A DNA stretch of 64,000 nt from Moritella sp. (GTDB taxonomy: Bacteria; Pseudomonadota; Gammaproteobacteria; Enterobacterales; Moritellaceae), in assembly GCF_013215705.1 (NCBI RefSeq), contig NZ_JABSQR010000016.1, positions 58,594 through 122,593 of the forward strand, written 5' to 3'. Under the pieces are notes generated by a model, which saw nothing but the letters and a program-made list of their open reading frames with translations, searched no databases and was not told the DNA's origin. Each line of letters begins with the position of its first letter. Position 1 is the first letter of the stretch. Both the position numbers and the translations under genes were made by a program. This document shows positions 37,458-44,272 of the stretch, piece after piece.

Positions 37458-37766
37458 TCATTTAGCTTTTTTATGTATACTGAATAGGGTGTTTTTCAAG
37501 ATAGTTGACACTCTTCACTTAAGCTTCATACTACCTTTTTCGTCTCTTCATTAGGCACATTATGTGGGTTCAATATGACCGCGCCGATTGGTTCACAATT
37601 CCTTATTCCGTTAGGCCTGCACATTGGATTTATCACCTTCGCAGCTTCAAGTACAGTTTTTCGATTGGATTACCTTGATGTGTTTCTTTAGCACTTTGCA
37701 TAACAAAGTACAGCGAAGCCCATTGCAGAAAATCAGGTTGCAATGGGCTGGTGGCACTGCTGGTAA
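37458..37766. other. Gap between the RHS block and the M50 protease gene
   Basis: There is no convincing gene in these 309 bases. A minus-strand open stretch of about 45 codons (roughly 37680 down to 37535, including the phrase CRPNGIRNCEPIGAVILNPH) could be the tail of a lost gene, but has no good start and no family I know. The right end contains a hairpin listed separately. Confidence 0.35.
37717..37749 (-). terminator. Hairpin downstream of the M50 protease gene
   Basis: Perfect 11-bp arms (AGCCCATTGCA / TGCAATGGGCT) around an 11-base loop lie 18 bases beyond the stop of the minus-strand protease gene. No T-run follows on that strand, so this is a probable but weak terminator or 3' stabiliser. 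Confidence 0.55.
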
Positions 37767-38867
37767 TTAGCTTTGTAATATCTGTAGTGGTAGGGAAAGT
37801 AACTCATCGCCCATACCGGCAAAGTACCAAATCACACCAATAAGCGCGCCTGCTGTCGCCACATACCAGATAGCGGAAAACAGCTGCCCGTATCTGTCGA
37901 GGGGTAATAGATGGCTTTGATGACGGCCACGCCATTCAAATACGATCTCGACGCTACCAATTAACAGCATGAAGCCAAGCAGGGCCAAGCCTAAGCTATA
38001 GCTGATGAATATCCCGGCCACGGCCCCTGCGATACAAGCAACTAGGCCTACGACGCTGTTCATCGAAAAGCTAATGCTTTTGAGGATGTGGCCACCATCG
38101 AGCGGTAAAATCGGTAACAGGTTAAATAGATTCAGCAAGGCGTTAAAGCTGGCTAGTCCGGCAAAGAATACTTCCCCTGTTAGCCAGTAGGCGACCAGAG
38201 ACAACAGCGACATGAGCAAGCCAAAGGTAGGACCCATAATCGAGATCACCACATCTTGCCAACGGGTATTAATCTTATCATCGCCTAATGCTAACCCGCC
38301 CATAAACGGGATCAGGTAAATGCCTTTGGTTTTCATACCAAAGTATTTCATGGCTTTAACATGGCCGTATTCATGAAACACCAGACAAGCAATTAAGGCG
38401 AGGGCAAACTGCCAAGAAAATAGCCATGAATAAGCCGCTAGACTGGCGCCGGCCAGCACTACCTTGATAACCTTAGCGCTCTTTAATAACTTTAACGCCA
38501 GCGAGCCTAAGCCAATTAAGCTAAATTTTTTCTTTTCGGCAACCGGATGTTGCGGGGTTTGCCGTTCAATATCTTTGGTGTCGCGCTGACCTTGGTTAAT
38601 GAGCTGTTCATTAACATACAAGGCATAGTCTATTTTAAAGGGTTGCCAGAGCAGCTCGGTGGTGAGTTTTATGAGGATGCTGGCGGGTGTCTGCGCATCA
38701 CCGCTGTGCTGGCTGAGTTCAAACTCATGGGTTTTACTGCCCTCATTATCACTCGAGGCGTTGATCACCGACACGAGTTTGTCGTCCCAAAATACTTGTT
38801 GCCAGCCCGCTAGCGAGCCTTCCAGTCGCAGCGATTTGCCAAGGCAGTCAATGTTTAATAATTCCAA
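37767..38867 (-). CDS. M50-family (site-2-protease-like) membrane metalloprotease
   Basis: This 366-residue integral membrane protein carries the intramembrane zinc site HEYGH (His165, Glu166, His169) and a downstream LLPILPLDGGH motif with the third ligand Asp. These are the defining features of M50/S2P proteases. The first about 110 residues form a soluble, probably cytoplasmic, beta-rich domain; five to six membrane helices follow. No PDZ domain is present, so it is not RseP. The substrate is unknown. It stands alone on the minus strand between the RHS block and an integrase relic. Confidence 0.85.
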   Translation of the reverse strand: MELLNIDCLGKSLRLEGSLAGWQQVFWDDKLVSVINASSDNEGSKTHEFELSQHSGDAQTPASILIKLTTELLWQPFKIDYALYVNEQLINQGQRDTKDIERQTPQHPVAEKKKFSLIGLGSLALKLLKSAKVIKVVLAGASLAAYSWLFSWQFALALIACLVFHEYGHVKAMKYFGMKTKGIYLIPFMGGLALGDDKINTRWQDVVISIMGPTFGLLMSLLSLVAYWLTGEVFFAGLASFNALLNLFNLLPILPLDGGHILKSISFSMNSVVGLVACIAGAVAGIFISYSLGLALLGFMLLIGSVEIVFEWRGRHQSHLLPLDRYGQLFSAIWYVATAGALIGVIWYFAGMGDELLSLPLQILQS

Positions 38868-39070
38868 GTTAAGCCTTTATATTTATCCAGCAGTGATGCC
38901 GATTAATAGAATAATAGAATAATAGAGTTTAAGTTACTGTCATCACAGTGTGTTTGCCGATGGCAGAGTATAGCAAAAAGTATCGCAAAGAGAAAAGCAC
39001 GATAACAGTACCTGTTCAATGTTATCTGTACGTGAGAAATATTGTTCTCATCTGCTTGCGGGCCTTTTGG

Positions 39071-39196
39071 TCATGTCTTTTGCAATTGTTGCGGGCTTAG
39101 ATTGGAAGTTGTGAACTTATCTGATGAAAGGTCAAAGTAAGCAGAAATGCGGCGTACTGCACGAGAATAATCATCAATAGTTACTGGTCGTTTACC
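39071..39196 (-). pseudogene. Relic of a tyrosine-recombinase (integrase) N-terminal domain
   Basis: On the minus strand about 40 in-frame codons read KRPVTIDDYSRAVRRISAYF and continue to TTSNLSPQQLQKT before a stop at 39071. This resembles the SAM-like DNA-binding N-terminal domain of site-specific recombinases, as found with IS91-type elements. There is no start codon and no catalytic domain, so it is a fragment marking past insertion or deletion. Confidence 0.45.
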
Positions 39197-39271
39197 TTAC
39201 CGCCATAAATTGGTAAGGTGTTGTTCATAAAGAATATTAAAGCGTTAAGCATCGCAAGGAAAAATCTGAAG

Positions 39272-39868
39272 ATGATGAGACAAATTTTACTGGTTGCAGC
39301 CTCGCTGTTGTTGGCTGCAAACGCGAACGCTGCAATAAATGAAAAAGAATATGCTAAATGCGCTATCGTTGAAGGGGATCAGGCTAGACTTGAGTGCTTT
39401 GATAATTTGACCGCCGCTAAAAAACTTAATGTTCGTCAAGTTAAACCAGCATCGTTCGTGGGTAAAGGAAAGTGGTATGTATCCGTAGATGGTGGTTCTA
39501 AGGCCGTTACATTGACTCTGAATGCTGATTCTGGGAAAAACCGATGGGGTAAACCGGTTTATCTGGTTGTAAGGTGTAAAAGTAATACAACAGATCTCTA
39601 TATTGGCTGGAATGACTATCTTGGTCGCGAAGCTTCGGTTCTGACTCGAGTCGGTACTAATAAAGCCATTACTCAAAGCTGGAGTATGTCTACTGACAAA
39701 AATACCACATATCACAACGAGCCAATTCCGTTCATAAAAGAGCTGCTTGATTCATCTAAGTTAGTTACTCAAGTAACGTTGTACAATGAAAGCTCCGTTA
39801 CAGCGGTTTTCAATACCGCTGGTTTAGCAAATATCATACAGCCGCTTAGAGACCGTTGTGGCTGGTAA
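39272..39868 (+). CDS. VasI/TagO-family exported protein
   Basis: This is a secreted or periplasmic protein of about 198 residues with a clear signal peptide (MMRQILLVAASLLLAANANA). The body matches the VasI/TagO family associated with type VI secretion: KCAIVEGDQARLECFDNL near the start, KWYVSVD, PVYLVVRCKSNTTDLYIGW, and a C-terminal LRDRCGW. A GTG at 39218 keeps the frame open but would bury the signal peptide; ATG 39272, 11 bases after AAGGA, is preferred. No type VI secretion genes are in the window, so this is an orphan copy. Its function is unclear. Confidence 0.75.
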   Translation: MMRQILLVAASLLLAANANAAINEKEYAKCAIVEGDQARLECFDNLTAAKKLNVRQVKPASFVGKGKWYVSVDGGSKAVTLTLNADSGKNRWGKPVYLVVRCKSNTTDLYIGWNDYLGREASVLTRVGTNKAITQSWSMSTDKNTTYHNEPIPFIKELLDSSKLVTQVTLYNESSVTAVFNTAGLANIIQPLRDRCGW

Positions 39869-40501
39869 TTTTTAACAACAAGAATAGGTGCCGCGCAGCC
39901 GACATCTATTCGGGTATTGAACAAGTCCGAAGCCATCTTTTTATTAAACTTAAGGCAAGCTGGTTTGAGATACAAATCGGCATCGACTTGTATCCAGAAC
40001 TTAGTTAGTTTTAGTCATGAATTATTTTTGTCCATGAATGAGTTGGGTCGCGTAGCTAACTTGAAAATGCCCCTTTCTTTGTTAGTGCTTCTACTCATTC
40101 ATATTTTGTTCATGACACTTAGCCATAAATTTTTCTATATTTAAATTTTAGCAACTTTAATTTTACTGACCATATTTGTGCTTAATGAAAGCGGTGCGAT
40201 GGAATAATTTTATATAGTGTTATTGGTATTTTGGCCAAAGCCGTCACGGTTTGTTAAAAAACAGTCAGATTTATCTTGTAGCTAAAAATTAATATCAATA
40301 TACTCAGTCACATAGCTAGTCTCGTATATAACTGATAAGACTAAATAAATAATTTACAGGACGGTTCGTTCCCCCTGAAATTGGTAATCAATCAATTTAT
40401 AATATAATCTTACTTTTCAGTTGATTAGTTACTCTTTGTCGCGGCGAGTTAATTTGAAACGTCTTATTATAAAAATGTTAGAAGTTCAAGGAAGGTTTGA
40501 T
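39869..40501 (+). other. Long gap between the VasI-like and small membrane protein genes
   Basis: I see no reliable gene. An imperfect inverted repeat (AATAGGTG ... CATCTATT, about 39882-39909) may be a terminator for the VasI-like gene. A 75-codon frame from a TTG at 39917 has one hydrophobic stretch but no ribosome site and poor protein character. The remainder is AT-rich. Confidence 0.4.
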
Positions 40502-40924
40502 ATGGAACAGGAGTTTTTTGGCGGTAAATACAAGGTCTCTGACAGCACCTTTGAGTACCTTGGACATGTCGAACCATTATCGAAAATAGCTGCTCTTGAA
40601 GTCCTCGAATCTGATGTAAAGAAAAAGATTATAGCTGGTTTAACTCTTTCATTCTGGGGACTGCTTTTCTCATTTTTTCCTGGGTTTATATTAACTATTT
40701 TTATACCAAATTTTTTTCCGAGTGTAGAAGATCCTCAGTTAGTGAGTTCGGTTTTTTTCATGAGCTTATTTTTCATTCTTGGCTTTTTTCTCAGAGCACA
40801 ATACAGATTGGTAATTACGAAGGTAAGTGGCAATAAAGGGTCTATCGGAAATAGCAGAAAATCTCGGACGGAATTTGATCAATTAATCGAGACACTAAAT
40901 GATTCAATGTACCGTAACTTATAA
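40502..40924 (+). CDS. Small two-helix membrane protein of unknown function
   Basis: This protein of about 140 residues has a soluble N-terminal part (MEQEFFGGKYKVSDSTFEYLG), two membrane helices (about residues 46-72 and 80-101) and a soluble basic C-terminus. The frame is open from 40421, but AAGGAAGG at 40488-40495 lies 6 bases before ATG 40502, which decides the start. No family is recognised; a PH-like or stress membrane protein is possible. It has no operon partner. Confidence 0.65.
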   Translation: MEQEFFGGKYKVSDSTFEYLGHVEPLSKIAALEVLESDVKKKIIAGLTLSFWGLLFSFFPGFILTIFIPNFFPSVEDPQLVSSVFFMSLFFILGFFLRAQYRLVITKVSGNKGSIGNSRKSRTEFDQLIETLNDSMYRNL

Positions 40925-41154
40925 TCATCGGTATAACCAGTTACTCAAATCGACAGCTAACGTTTGGCGATCTAGGTTTTAATTAACAAAAGATCGAGAA
41001 ATTGCAGTAAAAGAGCTAACACTTTGTGGCATTCCTGAAGCTATTGAGTATCAATATAAAATACACATATCAAAAAATAAAGCTGATACTTAAGGGGCAG
41101 CTGATTTGAGCGTTAACCTCAATACAGCCATCAAGAATACACAATGAGTACTGA

Positions 41155-42366
41155 CTAGTGACCGATAATTTCAGCTTGATTTATAAATATTTTAATATTT
41201 GAACGCTGTTTTAAGTGCAGCATCATCACCCCTGCGAACAGCAATACTATCCCGATAATAATGAACCCCAAGGCTGTGAGTTGTAAGTAACTTAACAGCG
41301 CAATAACGACGTAACTCAAGCTTTGCGCTAGTGTAGAAAACAGTTTTAATCCACCTTCAACTCGCCCTCTTTCTTCCATCGCAATGACATGATGCATCTT
41401 ATTGGTTCTCGCAATACGATTATATGAATTGAAAAAACCAAGGATAATAGTAAGTAATATAATCAAAGTAGGGGACAGATAAGATCCCATAACAAGAAGT
41501 AAGATCGCCATAACTAGAATTGAAACTATCATGGCATTGTCATGATCATAACGCCTTAAAAGGTGAGCAATTAACAATCCACTGAGTAATGCACCTAGAC
41601 CATAACTCATTTTCCATGTCGCAAACCAACTACCGCTAATGCCTTGTTCAGCGAAATAGATAGGGACAAGTTTTACCAGAAAGGTCAATACTGGATAAGA
41701 CAAGCAAGATAATGCCAAAAATGTATAGAAGTGTTTTTGTTTAGAAAATATGCTTTTGCTTGCTACAAGCTGTTTAAAGAATGCCTCTTTTAAGGATGGA
41801 CGGAACTGGCGCTGGTAAGGGGTCGCGATATAACATAAGCCAGACAGGATTGAAGCGAATACCGCTAAAAATGAAAATTCAAGCATTGACCAGTATTCAA
41901 GTAAAATGATCCCTAATGCGCCCGCCCCAAGTGTGGTGACTTGCATCACAACTTCTTGATAACTCGATATTTTCGCGTATTCATCCTGACGATAGTTTTC
42001 TTGTGTGAAGGCATTATTACAACTCCAGGCTAAATCATTACTTAACCAAAAAATTAACTGAGCAAAAGCCAAAAGCCAGTGAGACTGAATTCCATTGTAA
42101 TAAGTAACGAACACCATCATTGCAGTCGTTGCTTGTATTAACTGCATGAATATCAGAATCTTTTTTCTAGAGTAGCGATCTATCGAAGTGGCAAAAAATG
42201 GGGTGAAAACAAATGATACAGAGGTACAAACTAATGCCGTAATCGCTACGAACATACCCATACCTTCTTCTGAAAGCATGATCCATGGTAACGCCATCAT
42301 AAACATCCCAGATGAAATACCATCAAAAAAACGTGCGAATAGATAGGGGACCGTTCTATTTCTCAT
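41155..42366 (-). CDS. MFS transporter under SoxR control
   Basis: This major-facilitator protein of about 403 residues and 12 predicted membrane helices carries a typical loop 2-3 motif variant (DRYSRKKILIF). It resembles the EntS-like MFS_3 exporters. An upstream in-frame ATG exists at 42378, but a GGAG overlapping it (complement of 42373-42376) is correctly placed for ATG 42366, which is preferred. It is divergently transcribed from soxR, and its promoter carries a sox box with 19-base spacing. An exporter of redox-active or toxic compounds is therefore the best inference. The substrate is unknown. Confidence 0.85.
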   Translation of the reverse strand: MRNRTVPYLFARFFDGISSGMFMMALPWIMLSEEGMGMFVAITALVCTSVSFVFTPFFATSIDRYSRKKILIFMQLIQATTAMMVFVTYYNGIQSHWLLAFAQLIFWLSNDLAWSCNNAFTQENYRQDEYAKISSYQEVVMQVTTLGAGALGIILLEYWSMLEFSFLAVFASILSGLCYIATPYQRQFRPSLKEAFFKQLVASKSIFSKQKHFYTFLALSCLSYPVLTFLVKLVPIYFAEQGISGSWFATWKMSYGLGALLSGLLIAHLLRRYDHDNAMIVSILVMAILLLVMGSYLSPTLIILLTIILGFFNSYNRIARTNKMHHVIAMEERGRVEGGLKLFSTLAQSLSYVVIALLSYLQLTALGFIIIGIVLLFAGVMMLHLKQRSNIKIFINQAEIIGH

Positions 42367-42411
42367 ATTATGCTCCATGCTTTTTATTATTATTTATGTT
42401 TATTTAGTGCT

Positions 42412-42442
42412 AGTCTAATACCTCAAGTTAAGTTGAGGTAAA
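42412..42442 (-). promoter_or_regulatory. SoxR-type promoter of the MFS gene
   Basis: On the minus strand TTTACC (-35, 42437-42442) and TAGACT (-10, 42412-42417) are separated by 19 bases, the long spacer typical of MerR-family activated promoters. Within the spacer lies the dyad CCTCAAGTTAAGTTGAGG (plus strand, 42421-42438). It differs by one base from the E. coli soxS sox box as I remember it. SoxR bound here should twist the DNA and activate when its iron-sulfur cluster is oxidised. Confidence 0.88.
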
Positions 42443-42487
42443 GCGATATTTTCATAGACTTAAATATAAAATAACAGGGAGAGTGAG

Positions 42488-42928
42488 ATGGAAATGAGTG
42501 TTGGGCAAGTAGCCAAAAGGGCTGTTGTTAAAGTATCAACCTTACATTTTTATGAGCAGAAAGGGCTTATTCAAAGTTGGCGTAATACGGGTAATCAGCG
42601 CCGTTATGATCGCAGTGTATTAAGGCGAATCGCAGTGATTAAAATGGCGCAAAAATTGGGTATGTCTTTGCAAGAAATTACACTAGCACTATCGCATTTA
42701 CCCAAAGATAACGCCCCCACTGAAGAAGAGTGGAGAGTGATGGCTAATGTGTGGAAGTTACAGTTGGACGAACGTATTAATCGTTTACAAACGTTGAGAG
42801 ATGAGCTTGATGAATGCATTGGTTGTGGATGCCTATCTATCAATAAGTGCAGACTAAGAAACCCGCAAGACATATTAGCACAGACAGGTAAAGGTGCGGT
42901 GTTATGGGAAAATAGCGATTTAACCTAA
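42488..42928 (+). CDS. soxR: Redox-sensing transcription activator SoxR
   Basis: This 146-residue MerR-family regulator has an N-terminal winged helix (SVGQVAKRAVVKVSTLHFYEQKGLI, NQRRYDRSVLRR), a dimerisation helix, and the [2Fe-2S] ligand set Cys110-x2-Cys113-x-Cys115-x5-Cys121, exactly the SoxR pattern. The cluster senses redox-cycling compounds. It is divergent from the MFS gene and shares the control region containing the sox box. GGGAGAG precedes the start. No soxS gene is present, so this is the common non-enteric arrangement in which SoxR controls an exporter directly. Confidence 0.93.
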   Translation: MEMSVGQVAKRAVVKVSTLHFYEQKGLIQSWRNTGNQRRYDRSVLRRIAVIKMAQKLGMSLQEITLALSHLPKDNAPTEEEWRVMANVWKLQLDERINRLQTLRDELDECIGCGCLSINKCRLRNPQDILAQTGKGAVLWENSDLT

Positions 42929-43072
42929 TAGCGTATTCGAATGATAGGAAAATGATACATAACCGTTGTAGGATAAAAGTATCTAAAATTCAGACCGTCG
43001 TTGTTTGCAGCACTAGTGGCGTTAAATTACATTCAATCGCTGTACGCGATTGAGTAAAAATCAGAACCAGTC

Positions 43073-43240
43073 TTGCATCAATTTCACGAATGGCTAAGCA
43101 AAAGTGCAACAACAGTCACCCCGAAAAGTAAAATAGGCTATACCTTACAGTATTGTGATGACTTGCCTTGGAATGCAGACCTAGAAGCCTGATGATATCA
43201 GGCTTCACTGTTTAACTAACCGCTTGCGTTCATACACTAT
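43073..43240 (+). mobile_element. IS66-family relic, right end with multiple internal deletions
   Basis: Pieces of the IS66-like sequence at 47.3-47.96 kb reappear here in the same order: AAAAGTAAAATAGG, CTATACCTTA, CAGTATTGTGATGACTTGCC, then CTTGGAATGCAG and the right end AGCCTGATGATATCAGGCTT with AACCGCTT. The coding DNA between these pieces has been lost. It is a non-functional remnant in the same orientation as the other copy. Confidence 0.75.
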
Positions 43241-43350
43241 GGTATAAGCCACACCACCTGCTTTTTATTTCAGGCTTTAATCGAACTCCAATATTGCTGA
43301 CGTTTTAAAAAAATACATACCAATACAAATATAATTGATAGCAAACATTT

Positions 43351-43475
43351 TCATAATGTAACCTTTGAATATTCTCGAGCATTAGAGTATGCGTCAATAC
43401 AGGAAGAAATATCATTATAAGACTTTAATTTAGTGTAACCCAGCCCATCATGAACTCGTTCGTTATCTTGTTACA
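43351..43475 (-). mobile_element. IS3-family transposase OrfB C-terminal relic
   Basis: On the minus strand about 40 codons read NERVHDGLGYTKLKSYNDIS and end at a stop at 43351. This is the typical extreme C-terminus of IS3-family OrfB integrases ('YN.ERPH..LGY.SP..F'). The catalytic part and element ends are not present. Confidence 0.65.
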
Positions 43476-43820
43476 GAGTTAAAATTCAGTCATATCAGCC
43501 ACATTACTTCTCCTCCCTTTTATTTTTAAATATCCCATGTTCGGACTGATAATACCCAAATTGATAATTTATATTTTTGATACATGATATTGCCTATAAA
43601 TATATATTTAGTGGTTAATAATCAATCAGTTTAGGCCATGTTTATGATTACAGTGTTATGAATCTTAGTTATAAAAACATCTAAAGTGTGATGTATGTAC
43701 GAATTATTTCTATTACTTTTGGAATACCTCACAAGTTCAGTGTATTTATTTTGCAATAAATTCCATTAGTAATAACTTAACTAAACATTTACAAATAATT
43801 TACAAAGCGAGGGTGATGAA

Positions 43821-44159
43821 ATGAAAATAGTTTTTTGTTTGGTAATGTCGCTTATTAGTCACTTAGTATTTGCTTCTGTTCCTGCGGATGAAAATGAAAG
43901 GTTACTCGGTGCCTTGATATCCAGAGGTGTTATTTGCGACGGTCTTAATCGCGATCAACAACAAAAGGCTTTAGCGATATATTTACAGCGTAAACAGCGT
44001 CATAACAGCATGAATAAACCGAGTAATATAAAGCATTCGGTGTATCCCGATAGCGATACTTCTGACGTCAATACTGCTAACGACTTACATGCAGAAATGC
44101 CTAATTCGGAGCCTGCAAATTCGAATGAAAAAAATACCTGCATTCTACCGCCCGACTAA
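43821..44159 (+). CDS. Small secreted protein resembling the propeptide of the downstream M6 protease
   Basis: This 112-residue protein has a signal peptide (MKIVFCLVMSLISHLVFAS). Its mature start (NERLLGALISRGVICDGLNR...LAIYLQRK) resembles the segment following the signal peptide of the M6 protease encoded 113 bases downstream (EDKLAEMLVRRGLLDDSASL...VKSYLDNK). The rest is low-complexity and Ser/Asn/Asp-rich, with a second Cys near the end. It lacks any protease domain. It could act as a trans inhibitor or chaperone of the protease, or be a remnant of a duplicated protease gene. The GCGAGGGTG before the ATG is a fair ribosome site. Confidence 0.65.
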   Translation: MKIVFCLVMSLISHLVFASVPADENERLLGALISRGVICDGLNRDQQQKALAIYLQRKQRHNSMNKPSNIKHSVYPDSDTSDVNTANDLHAEMPNSEPANSNEKNTCILPPD

Positions 44160-44272
44160 TCCCGGTTAGAGAATACTCATAGGGAATCAATCAACATGTT
44201 TGCTGATCCTCATTAACAGGTTCTGCGGAGTGTGGTGATAATAAAATGGAAAATAATAACAAGGAAATATTA

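Larger units (their letters stand above)
42929..43820. other. Gene-poor stretch with insertion-sequence relics
   Basis: This 890-base region contains a hairpin (arms TCAATCGC / GCGATTGA, 43033-43053), an internally deleted IS66-type end and the C-terminal tail of an IS3-type transposase on the minus strand, both listed separately. The last 340 bases before the small secreted protein gene are AT-rich with no recognised gene. Confidence 0.6.

Noticed and set aside
39917..40144. 75-codon plus-strand frame from TTG with one hydrophobic helix
   Set aside because: There is no ribosome site, an atypical start and no recognisable pattern; it lies in an AT-rich gap.
40983..41094. Short open stretch after the small membrane protein (ELTLCGIPEAIEYQYKIH)
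   Set aside because: It has protein-like character but no start, and is too short to assign. It may be a gene tail; not enough to annotate.
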